Source: Streptomyces olindensis (GTDB lineage: Bacteria; Actinomycetota; Actinomycetes; Streptomycetales; Streptomycetaceae). From it: DNA of 64,000 nucleotides. Location of the stretch: assembly GCA_000696115.1 (NCBI GenBank), contig JJOH01000016.1, positions 124,001 through 188,000 of the forward strand. Reading direction: 5' to 3'. This document shows positions 33,427-41,358 of this stretch, in pieces (the first letter of the stretch is position 1; every line of letters starts with the position of its first letter). The notes under the pieces are model-generated. The model was given only the letters and a program-made list of their open reading frames with translations, searched no databases and had not been told where the DNA came from. A program made the translations under genes and the position numbers.

Positions 33427-34687
33427 GCGTGTTCTCTCCCGTCTCTCCGCTGGTGGACGAACGATCCTCGGCCTTGCGTGTGTGGTGCCTTCGTACGGTG
33501 AGCAGCAGCAGAACCAGCGCCCCGCACGCCGCCGCCCCGTGGAAGGCCCCTACGACGGTCAGTGCGGGCAGGGCTTCGAGGGCGGCCGCCGCGGCCACCG
33601 TGCCCAGGGCGAACCCGGACTGCTCGGCGGTCGCGGACAGCCCGAAGAGCCGGCCGCGCTGCCGGTCGGGGGCCGCCTGGAGCCGCGAGGTGTAGACGAT
33701 CTCGGTCCAGCCGTCCGCGAACCCCGCTGCCACGGCCGCCGCCATCAGGGCCGGGGCGGGCAGCCCGGTGAACGCCACCACGAAGCAGAACGACATCGCG
33801 CAGGTGCCCGCGGCGAAGGCGCGCTCGCCCCACGACGTGCCGCGCGACCGGCGTTTGAGGACCTGGTGGGCGAGCAGGGTGCCCACGGCCCACGCCGACC
33901 AGAACCGGGTCATGAACACCGCCGGTTCGGACGGCTCGGCCGCGTGCGCCGCCAGCGGCAGCGCCACGTTGTGCGACGCGGACGCCAGGGCGTCCAGGCC
34001 CCGCAGCGCGATCAGCCCGAGCAGCGGCCCGGCGAGGCCCGCCACCCGGCGCCGCAGCCGCCCGCCGCGGACCGGTACGGGCTCGCTCCGCTCCCCGGCC
34101 GGCGGGTCGTCCTCGCCGGTGGAGTCGGTGCGCGGCCGGAGCACCAGCACGGCGGCGCCGGACACCGCGAAGCTCGCCGCGTTGACGGCGAACGCGACGC
34201 CGAACCCGCCGAGGGCGATGACCGGCGCGGCCGACGCGAAGCCCAGCACCGTGGCGACGGACCGGGCCGTGACCAGCACGCCGTTGGCCCGCGCCCGGTC
34301 GTCCTGCCCGACCATGACCGGGACCGCGCTGCGCAGGGCGACGTTGAAGAGCGTGTTGCCCGCGCCCAGCACGACCACCGCGCCGAGCAGCACGACCAGC
34401 GGTGTGCCGGAGGACCAGAGCGCGAGCAGCACCATGGCGAGCGTCTGGGCGAGGTCCGTGGCCACCATGACCGTGCGGCGCGTGACCCGGGCCGTCAGGG
34501 CCCCGGCGGCGAGCCCGGCGGTGACCCCGGACAGCAGCCGCACGGCCATGACCACGCCCACGCCCCAGGCGGTGCCGGTGACCTCGTACGAGAACAGGCT
34601 GAGCGCGATCAGGTTGAGATAGGTCCCGTAGGCCGACACGGCGTGCGCGACCACCAAGGACCGGAACCGCCAGTCCACCCCCGTCAC
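33386..34687 (-). CDS. MFS transporter of the PKS-NRPS locus
   Basis: A 433-residue MFS protein of the MFS_3/enterobactin-exporter-like type with 11-12 hydrophobic segments and a motif-A-like TARVTRRTVM loop. GTG 34687 follows GAGGAG. The 3' end runs 41 bases into the megasynthase gene, so transporter and synthase are surely one operon, and it is probably the exporter for the product. There is no regulator, thioesterase or other tailoring gene beside it. The locus therefore seems to consist of only these genes. Confidence 0.88.
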   Translation of the reverse strand: MTGVDWRFRSLVVAHAVSAYGTYLNLIALSLFSYEVTGTAWGVGVVMAVRLLSGVTAGLAAGALTARVTRRTVMVATDLAQTLAMVLLALWSSGTPLVVLLGAVVVLGAGNTLFNVALRSAVPVMVGQDDRARANGVLVTARSVATVLGFASAAPVIALGGFGVAFAVNAASFAVSGAAVLVLRPRTDSTGEDDPPAGERSEPVPVRGGRLRRRVAGLAGPLLGLIALRGLDALASASHNVALPLAAHAAEPSEPAVFMTRFWSAWAVGTLLAHQVLKRRSRGTSWGERAFAAGTCAMSFCFVVAFTGLPAPALMAAAVAAGFADGWTEIVYTSRLQAAPDRQRGRLFGLSATAEQSGFALGTVAAAAALEALPALTVVGAFHGAAACGALVLLLLTVRRHHTRKAEDRSSTSGETGENTHGTSTGASHLHGS

Positions 34688-34826
34688 CGGACTCCTCGAC
34701 CTGTTGGGCCAGTGTCAGCCGCCCGGCGGCCCGGGCAGCGCGTTCGATCATTGCAGAGGTGTTCGACCGGCGGGTGAAAACGCGTCTGATCGCAGGTCAG
34801 GGGCTGTCCGCGGCAGAGCGCGGCCG

Positions 34827-35201
34827 TCAACTCGGGGTCCGCGAGCGCCGCGTCACCCGCTCCAGATGCCGGGCGAACACCTCGCGCGCGTCCGGCGTCA
34901 GGGTCCGCAGCGCCACCAGCGCCGTGACGGCGACGTCGCACAGCTCCGACTGCACGTCGTCCCAGGTGTGCGTCACGCCCTTGCGGGGGTTCTGGCCGGT
35001 CGCGCCGATGACGGCCTCGGCGACCTCGCCGACCTCCTCGTTCAGCTTCAGGATGCGCAGGAGCACGCCGTCGGGGCCGTCGATCGGGCGGCTGTTGTCG
35101 AGCCACTCCCACAGGGCGTCGACGGAGGCCCACAGCTCGGGCCCGGGCGGGGCGTGATCGCTCAGCGGGGCGTGATCGCTCAGCGGGGTCTGATCGCTCA
35201 T
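34827..35201 (-). CDS. MazG-like nucleotide pyrophosphohydrolase family protein
   Basis: A 124-residue all-alpha protein of the MazG-like superfamily. LKLNEEVGEVAEAVIG gives the EExxE metal-binding helix and SELCDVAVTALVALRTL the ExxD helix. Such enzymes hydrolyse (d)NTPs to monophosphates. The N terminus has a small repeat (LSDHAP twice) encoded by 18-bp units, absent from the core family. ATG 35201 has little ribosome-site support. It is separate from the MFS gene by 139 bases with no clear promoter. Confidence 0.85.
   Translation of the reverse strand: MSDQTPLSDHAPLSDHAPPGPELWASVDALWEWLDNSRPIDGPDGVLLRILKLNEEVGEVAEAVIGATGQNPRKGVTHTWDDVQSELCDVAVTALVALRTLTPDAREVFARHLERVTRRSRTPS
35147..35200 (-). 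repeat. Three 18-bp units at the 5' end of the MazG-like gene
   Basis: Units at 35147-35164, 35165-35182 and 35183-35200 (GCGGGGCGTGATCGCTCA type) encode a repeated six-residue LSDHAP/LSDQTP sequence directly after the start codon. The period is the same as in the kinase minisatellite. Confidence 0.9.
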
Positions 35202-35274
35202 GAGGGCAGCCTGTCACGGGGGTCTGACAACGCCCCGGGGCCGCCCGCGACCCCCTGCTCCCGGCCCTCCTCCT

Positions 35275-35328
35275 CCAGGTACTCCCCCTACTCCCGGTAC
35301 TCCCCCTACTCCAGGTACTCCTCCTCGA
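35275..35328 (-). repeat. Three 18-bp units across the DoxX stop codon
   Basis: Units at 35275-35292, 35293-35310 and 35311-35328 (CCAGGTACTCCCCCTACT type). The DoxX gene ends inside the second unit, so the EEEYLE tail is itself repeat-derived. This is another 18-bp period tract 75 bases from the previous one. Confidence 0.85.
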
Positions 35329-35863
35329 ACAGCGGGTCCTGCTCGCCTTCCTTGGCCTGGCGCAGCCGCCTGGCACGCGCCCCCACCACCAGCGCGGTCC
35401 CCGCCGCCGTCGCCGCGAACGCCACCGGGATCATCCAGCTCCGGTTCACCGCGTGCCCGAGCGCGTGGTCCAGGGAGAGCCGCCCGGGGCCGGTGACGGC
35501 CAGGCCGGCGGCCGTCAGACCGAGCGTCGCCGCGTACTCGTAGCCGCCGCTCTGGTTGAAGAACCCGTTCGGGGCGTGCACCGCCGCGGCCCCCGCCATC
35601 GCCCCGGCCGCCGCGGCCCCGGCGGCCGGTGTGGCCAGGCCCAGGGCCAGCAGCGCGCCGCCGCCGGTCTCGGCGAGACCCGCCGCCGTGGCGCTCGCCT
35701 TGCCCGGGGCGTAGCCCACGGACTCCATGAACTGCCCGGTGCCCTCGATGCCGTGTCCGCCGAACCAGCCGAACAGCTTCTGTGTGCCGTGGGCGGCCAG
35801 CACACCGCCCGTCCCCAGCCGGAGCAGCAGCAGGCCCAGATCACGTCGGTGGTAACGCCTCAC
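35306..35863 (-). CDS. DoxX-family membrane protein
   Basis: A 185-residue integral membrane protein with four DoxX helices (about 12-160). The family motifs are LGLLLLRLGTGGVLAAHGTQKLFGWFGGHG and FMESVGYAPGK...LAETGGGALLALG. DoxX-like proteins take part in redox and thiol stress systems in actinobacteria. GTG 35863 follows GGGAG by five bases. The acidic tail EQDPLFEEEYLE lies partly in an 18-bp repeat. It diverges from the NTF2-like gene with 202 bases between. Confidence 0.88.
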   Translation of the reverse strand: MRRYHRRDLGLLLLRLGTGGVLAAHGTQKLFGWFGGHGIEGTGQFMESVGYAPGKASATAAGLAETGGGALLALGLATPAAGAAAAGAMAGAAAVHAPNGFFNQSGGYEYAATLGLTAAGLAVTGPGRLSLDHALGHAVNRSWMIPVAFAATAAGTALVVGARARRLRQAKEGEQDPLFEEEYLE

Positions 35864-36065
35864 GTCGTCTCCCGGAGCAGACAGCAGGAACAGAAAATGA
35901 GCCGACCGCAGGAACAGAGCGGACAGCAGGAAGGAAAACCACTTCTCCTCCTCGCGTTTCCACCGTCGCACTCCTGACACCCCCCGACACCCGGCGGGCC
36001 CGCCGGGGACGCCGTTCGGGTGGCACCGGTGGCGGGGCCCGGCGGCCGGTACGAGGCTGACTCGC

Positions 36066-36392
36066 ATGACGATTCAGACCACGCGCCTCAGCGACCCGGC
36101 CGTCCGCGCCTTCGTGACCGCCGTGAACAACCGCGACCGCGAGGGCTTCATGGAGCTCCTCGCGCCGGGCGCGACCATGGCGGACGACGGCTCCGACCGC
36201 GACCTCGCCGACTGGGTCGACCGGGAGATCTTCTCCTCCCACGGCCACCTGGAGGTCGACAACGAGTCCAACGGCGGTCGTTCCCTCCTCGCCCGCTACA
36301 GCAACGACACCTGGGGCGAGATGCGCACCCGGTGGAGCTTCACCGTGGACGAGGACGGCCGGATCACGCGCTTCGAGACCGGACAGGCCTGA
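36066..36392 (+). CDS. NTF2-like/SnoaL-fold small protein
   Basis: A 108-residue single-domain protein of the nuclear transport factor 2-like superfamily. The helix DPAVRAFVTAVNNRDREGFMELLAPGAT and the C-terminal strands WSFTVDEDGRITRFETGQ are the usual hallmarks. Many such proteins are isomerases, cyclases or scavenging proteins. This one has no telling catalytic motif. ATG 36066 is supported by the conserved helix start; no clear ribosome site is seen. Confidence 0.8.
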   Translation: MTIQTTRLSDPAVRAFVTAVNNRDREGFMELLAPGATMADDGSDRDLADWVDREIFSSHGHLEVDNESNGGRSLLARYSNDTWGEMRTRWSFTVDEDGRITRFETGQA

Positions 36393-36413
36393 CAATCACC
36401 CCCGCAGGGGGGC

Positions 36414-36444
36414 TTGTCTTCGAGTGCGCTCCAACTCCTAGCAT
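36414..36444 (+). promoter_or_regulatory. MerR-type promoter of the aldo/keto reductase gene
   Basis: TTGTCT (36414-36419) and TAGCAT (36439-36444) are 19 bases apart. The spacer holds the imperfect palindrome TTCGAGTGCGCTCCAA. The stretched spacer with a central dyad is the signature of promoters activated by MerR-family regulators. The ATG lies eight bases after the -10, so the message should be leaderless. Confidence 0.65.
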
Positions 36445-36452
36445 CCCCGGGC

Positions 36453-37439
36453 ATGGAGATCACACGCCCGCTGGGACGCAGCGGCATCGAGGTGAGCGCC
36501 CTGGGCTTCGGCTGCTGGGCCATCGGCGGCGAATGGCAGGGGCTCGACGGGCAGCCGCTCGGCTGGGGCAAGGTCGACGACGAGGAGTCGGTGCGGGCGG
36601 TGCGGCGCGCCCTCGACCTGGGCGTCACCTTCTTCGACACCGCCGACGCCTACGGTGCCGGGCACAGCGAACGCGTCCTCGGCCGGGCCCTCGGCAAGCG
36701 CAGGGCCGACGCCGTCGTCGCCACCAAGTGGGGCAACGTCTTCGACGAGGAGACCCGGACCCTCACCGGCAGCGACGACTCCCCGGCCCAGCTGCGCCGC
36801 GCCCTGACCGCGTCGCTGCGCCGGCTCGGCACCGACTACGTCGACCTCTACCAGTTCCACCTCTCCGACGCCGGCCCCGAGCAGGCCGCCCTGCTCCGGG
36901 ACGAGTGCGAGAAGCTGGTCGGGGAAGGGCTGATACGCGCCTACGCGTGGAGCACCGACGACCCCGCGCGCGCCGCGGTGTTCGCGCGGGGGCCGCACTG
37001 CGCGGCCGTGCAGCACGCCCTCAACGTCCTCCAGGACGCGCCCGCGATGCTCCGGCTGTGCGAGGAGGCGGGCCTGGCGAGTATCAACCGCAGTCCGCTC
37101 GCCATGGGGCTGCTCACCGGGAAGCGCCGGGGCGGGCAGCCGCTGGAGGTCGGGGACATCCGCAGCAGGCCCCCGGCCTGGCTCCAGGGGTTCGGGGACG
37201 GCTCCGGCGCCGACCCGGAGTGGGTCGCCCGCGTCGACGCCCTCAGGGAGGTCCTCACCAGCGAGGGCCGCACGCTCGCCCAGGGCGCCCTGGCCTGGCT
37301 GTGGGCGCGCAGCCCGCGCACGATCCCCATTCCCGGCTTCCGTTCGGTCGCGCAGGCGGAGGAGAACGCCGGGGCGTTGGAGAAGGGGGCGTTGACCGGC
37401 GCGCAGCTGGCCGAGGTCGACCGGCTGCTCGGGCGGTGA
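36453..37439 (+). CDS. Aldo/keto reductase
   Basis: A 328-residue NADPH-dependent (alpha/beta)8-barrel reductase. The catalytic tetrad is visible as the Asp of FFDTADAYG, the Tyr of the same block, the Lys of VVATKWGN and the His of LYQFHLSD. The cofactor end TIPIPGFRSVAQAEENAG is typical. Enzymes of this branch reduce aldehydes or quinones and are often induced by MerR regulators. ATG 36453 is directly downstream of a MerR-type promoter with no Shine-Dalgarno sequence. Confidence 0.9.
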   Translation: MEITRPLGRSGIEVSALGFGCWAIGGEWQGLDGQPLGWGKVDDEESVRAVRRALDLGVTFFDTADAYGAGHSERVLGRALGKRRADAVVATKWGNVFDEETRTLTGSDDSPAQLRRALTASLRRLGTDYVDLYQFHLSDAGPEQAALLRDECEKLVGEGLIRAYAWSTDDPARAAVFARGPHCAAVQHALNVLQDAPAMLRLCEEAGLASINRSPLAMGLLTGKRRGGQPLEVGDIRSRPPAWLQGFGDGSGADPEWVARVDALREVLTSEGRTLAQGALAWLWARSPRTIPIPGFRSVAQAEENAGALEKGALTGAQLAEVDRLLGR

Positions 37440-37479
37440 TCTTCGCGGGCTCTCGGGCGGACGGCCCGTCGACGTGTGC

Positions 37480-37561
37480 GGCAGTCGTTCCACGCGCACC
37501 GGTGCGCACCCCGCGGTCCCACGCGGGGTCCACCCCCACCCGGTGCCGTGGAACGACTGCC
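37480..37561. terminator. Long bipartite hairpin between convergent genes
   Basis: A perfect 15-bp stem (37480-37494 with 37547-37561) is extended, after one bulged C, by seven more pairs (37496-37502 with 37540-37546). It encloses a second 8-bp hairpin (37508-37515 with 37522-37529). It lies in the 278-base gap between the convergent aldo/keto reductase and SDR genes and probably stops transcription from both sides. The rest of the gap (37562-37717) shows nothing else. Confidence 0.65.
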
Positions 37562-37717
37562 GCCTCCCCCCTGGGTGTGGCCTGCGGAAGCCTTCTGCTC
37601 CAACTGTGAAGCTTTCGTGTAGACGAGTTGAGCATAAGCGCCCGACCGGCTGCAATGGTGCGGACGTTCATATTCCGCTTGTGTAGGTTGACGGATTGAC
37701 GACCGTGGGGGCCGCCC

Positions 37718-38476
37718 TCAGCCGCGTCCGACGTACGGCATGGTCGTCGCGAGTACCGTCGCGAACTGCACGTTCGCCTCCAACGGCAGCTCCGCCATGT
37801 GCCGCACCGTGCGGGCCACGTCCGCGACGTCCATCACGGGCTCGGGCGCGACCTCCCCGTTCGCCTGCAGCGCCCCCGTCTGCATACCGGCCGTCATGTC
37901 GGTCGCCGCGTTGCCGATGTCGATCTGCCCCACGGCGATCCGGTACGGCCGCCCGTCCAGCGACAGCGACTTGGTCAGGCCCGTCAGCGCGTGCTTCGTC
38001 GCGGTGTAGGCCACCGAGTGCGGCCGGGGCGTGTGCGCCGAGACGGACCCGTTGTTGATGATCCGCCCGCCCTGCGGGTCCTGCTCCTTCATCTGCCGGT
38101 ACGCCGCCTGCGCGCACAGGAACGCCCCGTTGAGGTTGGTGTCCACCACGTGCCGCCAGGCCTCGTAGGGCAGCTCCTCGACCGGGACGCCGCCGGGCCC
38201 GAACGTGCCCGCGTTGTTGAACAGCAGGTCCACCCGCCCGAACCGCTCGACGGTCGCCGCGAACAGGCCCGTCACGTCCTCCGGGCGTGAGACGTCCGTC
38301 CGTACCGCGAGCGCCGCGCCCTCGGGCGCCAGGGCCGCCGTCTCCTCCAGCGTCTCGACACGCCGGCCCGCCAGCGCCACCGACCAGCCCGCGCGCAGCA
38401 GTTCCACGGCGACCGCCCGGCCGATGCCGGAGCCCGCCCCGGTCACCACCGCGATTGAGTTTCCCTTCGCATTCAT
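37718..38476 (-). CDS. SDR-family oxidoreductase
   Basis: A 252-residue classical short-chain dehydrogenase. The cofactor motif is TGAGSGIG (residues 12-19), with NNAG, the catalytic Ser in NNGSVSAH and a YTATK active site. The NAD(P) preference is probably NADP because of AGRR after strand 2. The substrate is unknown. ATG 38476 lies eight bases after TACGCT and has no ribosome site, so it is probably leaderless. Confidence 0.88.
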   Translation of the reverse strand: MNAKGNSIAVVTGAGSGIGRAVAVELLRAGWSVALAGRRVETLEETAALAPEGAALAVRTDVSRPEDVTGLFAATVERFGRVDLLFNNAGTFGPGGVPVEELPYEAWRHVVDTNLNGAFLCAQAAYRQMKEQDPQGGRIINNGSVSAHTPRPHSVAYTATKHALTGLTKSLSLDGRPYRIAVGQIDIGNAATDMTAGMQTGALQANGEVAPEPVMDVADVARTVRHMAELPLEANVQFATVLATTMPYVGRG

Positions 38477-38610
38477 GGGCCCGCAGCGTACGGGAGGGCC
38501 CGGCATGCGGAACTCATCCATCCGTCACGCGAGTGCTGTGTACGTGTCAATCGGGTGTCGTCCCCGGCCACTCCAATGCCCCCTGCAGCCATTCGCCAGG
38601 GGAGGACCGG

Positions 38611-40251
38611 ATGACACCCGCAGCACACCCGTCCCAGCACGCCCCCGAACTCCGCGCCGCCGCCCGCCACATCGGCCGCCGCCGCTTCCTCACCACGACC
38701 GGCGCCGCCGCCGCGCTGGCCTTCGCGACCAACCTGCCCGCCGTCGGAGTCGCGGCCGCCGCCGAACTCGACGCCGCGCGGATCACCGAGAACCCGTTCA
38801 CGCTGGGCGTCGCGTCCGGCGACCCGCAGCCCGGTTCGGTGATCCTGTGGTCCCGCCTCGCGCCCGCCCCGTTCCAGGCCGACAGCGGACTGCCCGCCGA
38901 ACGCGTCACCGTCCACTGGGAACTCGCCCACGACGAGCGGTTCCGCCGCGTCGCCCGGCGCGGCACCGCCACCGCGCACCCCGAGTTCCACCACACCGTC
39001 CACGTCGAGGTGGACCACCTGGAGGCCGGCCGCGTCTACTACTACCGCTTCCGCGCGGGCCGCTGGACCAGCCCCACCGGCCGCACCCGCACCGCCCCCG
39101 ACCCCGGCAGCCGCGTGGCGTCCCTCACCCTCGCCGCGGTCTCCTGCCAGGCCTACCACGACGGCTACTACACCCCGTACGCCCACCTCGCCGCCGACGA
39201 CGTCGACCTCGTCCTCCACCTCGGCGACTACCTCTACGAGTACGCCGTCAACGCGGTCGGCGGTCAGCGCAACTACACCGACCGCACGCTGCCCGACCTG
39301 TTCAACCGGGAGACGCTGACCCTGGAGGACTACCGGCTGCGGTACGCCCTCTACAAGTCCGACCCGGACCTGAGCGCCGCCCACGCCGCACACCCCTTCG
39401 TCGTCACCTGGGACGACCACGAGACCGAGAACAACTACGCCGACGACATCCCCGAGAACAGCGTCCCGCCGGAGGAGTTCCTGCTGCGCCGCGCCTCCGC
39501 CTACCGCGCCTACTGGGAGAACCAGCCCCTGCGCCGGCCGCAGCGCCCCACCGGACCCGACATGCGGCTCTACCGCCGCTTGACCTGGGGCCGGCTCGCC
39601 CAGTTCGACGTCCTCGACACCCGCCAGTACCGCTCCGACCAGGCCTACGGCGACAAGGCGCACGTGCCCGGCCCCGAGTCCGACGACCCGGCACGCACCA
39701 TGACCGGCGCCACGCAGGAACGGTGGCTGCTCGACGGCTGGCGGGCCTCGCGGGCGCTGTGGAACGTCGTACCGCAGCAGGTCCTCTTCGCCCGGCGGCA
39801 CATGGACGCCACCACCCCGTCCCGGGTGTCGATGGACGCCTGGGACGGCTACAGCGCCTCACGCCGCCGCGTCCTGGACGGCGCGAAGGCCGCCGGGGTC
39901 GAGAACCTGATGGTGCTCAGCGGGGACGTGCACTCCGCGTACGCCTTCGACATCAAGGACGACTTCGACGACCCGTCCTCCGCCACGCTCGGCACGGAGA
40001 TCGTGGCGACCTCGATCTCCAGCGGCCGTGACGGCGCCGACAAGCCCGCCACCTGGGACACCTACATGGGCGCCAACCCGCACCTGAAGTTCTTCAACGG
40101 CCGGCGCGGCTACGTCACGGTCGCGCTCGGACGGGACGCGGCACGCGCCGACTTCAAGACCGTGCCGTACGTGACCCGGCAGGGCGCGCCGGTCACGACG
40201 GCCGCGTCCTTCGTGACCGAGGTGGGGGACCAGGGGCTCAAGCCGGCGTGA
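38611..40251 (+). CDS. phoD: PhoD-like secreted alkaline phosphatase/phosphodiesterase
   Basis: A 546-residue enzyme exported by the Tat system: twin arginines in GRRRFLTTTGAAAALAFATNLPAVGVAAAA (first ~50 residues). The PhoD N-terminal domain (FTLGVASGDPQPGSVILWSRL) precedes the metallophosphatase core: AAVSCQAYHDGYYT, LHLGDYLYEY, VTWDDHETENNYADD, RQYRSD and VLSGDVHSAYAFD carry the iron/calcium ligands. GGAGG lies five bases before ATG 38611. Its end overlaps the convergent Gfo/Idh/MocA gene by 14 bases. I saw no convincing PHO box upstream, although orthologues are under PhoP control. Confidence 0.92.
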   Translation: MTPAAHPSQHAPELRAAARHIGRRRFLTTTGAAAALAFATNLPAVGVAAAAELDAARITENPFTLGVASGDPQPGSVILWSRLAPAPFQADSGLPAERVTVHWELAHDERFRRVARRGTATAHPEFHHTVHVEVDHLEAGRVYYYRFRAGRWTSPTGRTRTAPDPGSRVASLTLAAVSCQAYHDGYYTPYAHLAADDVDLVLHLGDYLYEYAVNAVGGQRNYTDRTLPDLFNRETLTLEDYRLRYALYKSDPDLSAAHAAHPFVVTWDDHETENNYADDIPENSVPPEEFLLRRASAYRAYWENQPLRRPQRPTGPDMRLYRRLTWGRLAQFDVLDTRQYRSDQAYGDKAHVPGPESDDPARTMTGATQERWLLDGWRASRALWNVVPQQVLFARRHMDATTPSRVSMDAWDGYSASRRRVLDGAKAAGVENLMVLSGDVHSAYAFDIKDDFDDPSSATLGTEIVATSISSGRDGADKPATWDTYMGANPHLKFFNGRRGYVTVALGRDAARADFKTVPYVTRQGAPVTTAASFVTEVGDQGLKPA

Positions 40252-41272
40252 GCTCCGCCGTGAGGTCCCCGTCCGGGGCCTCGCCGGGGTAGCGGACGCC
40301 GACGCGGTCCCGGATCGCGTCGAGCGTCCGCATCACGGCGAGCGTGCCGTCGAGCGGGACGAGCGGGGACTCCGTCTCGCCGGCCCGCAGGGCGCGCATC
40401 ACCTCGGCCGCCTCGTGGCGGAGGCTGTTGCGCGGCCCGTCCACCGGGTCGGCCGTGAACTCCTCGGCGTCACGGCCGTCCCGGTGCAGCACGAAACGGT
40501 CCGGGAAGAAGAAACCGTTCGGAATGTCGATACGGCCCTTCGAGCCGGTGACCGAGGCGGAGGTCGCCGTACCGCCCACGATGGAGCAGTGCACCGAACC
40601 GAGAGCGCCGCTCTCCCACGAGAGCACCGCCGCTGTCTGAAGATCGACGCCCTCGTCCGAGAGCACCGCTCGCGCCACGACGTCCGACGGCTCCCCGAGC
40701 AGCAGCTGCGCGAACGACACCGGATACACGCCCAGATCGAGCAGCGCGCCCCCGCCCAGCTCCGGGTTCCGCAGCCGGTGCGCGGGCGGGAACGGCCCGG
40801 CCAGTCCGAAGTCGGCCTGCACGCTGCGCACTTCACCGATCGCCCCGTCGTCCACCAGCGTCTTCAGCCGCCGCACCAGCGGATTGCAGTACATCCACAT
40901 CGCCTCCATCAGGAAGCGCCCGTGCTCCCGCGCCAGCGCGACGAGTTCCTCCGCCTCGCGCACGTTCAGCGTGAACGGCTTCTCGCACAGCACGTGCCGC
41001 CCGGCCGCCAGACACAGCCCGGCCGCCGCCCGGTGCGCCGTGTGCGGCGTGGCGACGTAGACGACATCGATGTCCTCGTCCCGCGCGAGCGCGTTCCAGT
41101 CGCCGTACGCCCGGGGGATCCCGAAGCGTTCCGCGAACGCCTTCGCCGACTCGTCCGACCGGGACGCCACCGCCACGACCTCCGCGTCCGGCAGGTCGAC
41201 CAGGTCCGCGGTGAACGCGGCCGCGATCCCTCCGGTCGCCAGGACCCCCCACCGCACCGTGTCCGCCGTCAT
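40238..41272 (-). CDS. Gfo/Idh/MocA-family oxidoreductase
   Basis: A 344-residue NAD(P)-dependent oxidoreductase. The Rossmann half has VRWGVLATGGIAAAFTADL (5-23) and the diagnostic CEKPFTLN (about 95-102). The C-terminal half has the GGALLDLGVYPVSFAQLLLG block, whose Asp/Tyr region lines the active site as in dimeric dihydrodiol dehydrogenases. The substrate is probably a sugar or cyclitol, but unknown. ATG 41272 has a GGCGGG stretch upstream. Confidence 0.9.
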   Translation of the reverse strand: MTADTVRWGVLATGGIAAAFTADLVDLPDAEVVAVASRSDESAKAFAERFGIPRAYGDWNALARDEDIDVVYVATPHTAHRAAAGLCLAAGRHVLCEKPFTLNVREAEELVALAREHGRFLMEAMWMYCNPLVRRLKTLVDDGAIGEVRSVQADFGLAGPFPPAHRLRNPELGGGALLDLGVYPVSFAQLLLGEPSDVVARAVLSDEGVDLQTAAVLSWESGALGSVHCSIVGGTATSASVTGSKGRIDIPNGFFFPDRFVLHRDGRDAEEFTADPVDGPRNSLRHEAAEVMRALRAGETESPLVPLDGTLAVMRTLDAIRDRVGVRYPGEAPDGDLTAELTPA

Positions 41273-41358
41273 TCCCGCCCGCCTTCGCCTCGGTGACCCC
41301 TAGCAGTCCGTACGAGCTGAGAGCATAGGTGGCGATCGACTCGAAAAGGGAGGGACTC

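Noticed and set aside
22634..34687. Insertion sequences or integrase marking the PKS-NRPS locus as an island
   Set aside because: No transposase, integrase, tRNA gene or att-like repeat was found at either edge.
37480..37561. tRNA-like cloverleaf
   Set aside because: There are no T-loop or anticodon features and the stems are too long; it is a terminator-type hairpin.
38520..38610. PHO box upstream of phoD
   Set aside because: I looked for 11-bp GTTCACC-type direct repeats and found only weak partial matches.
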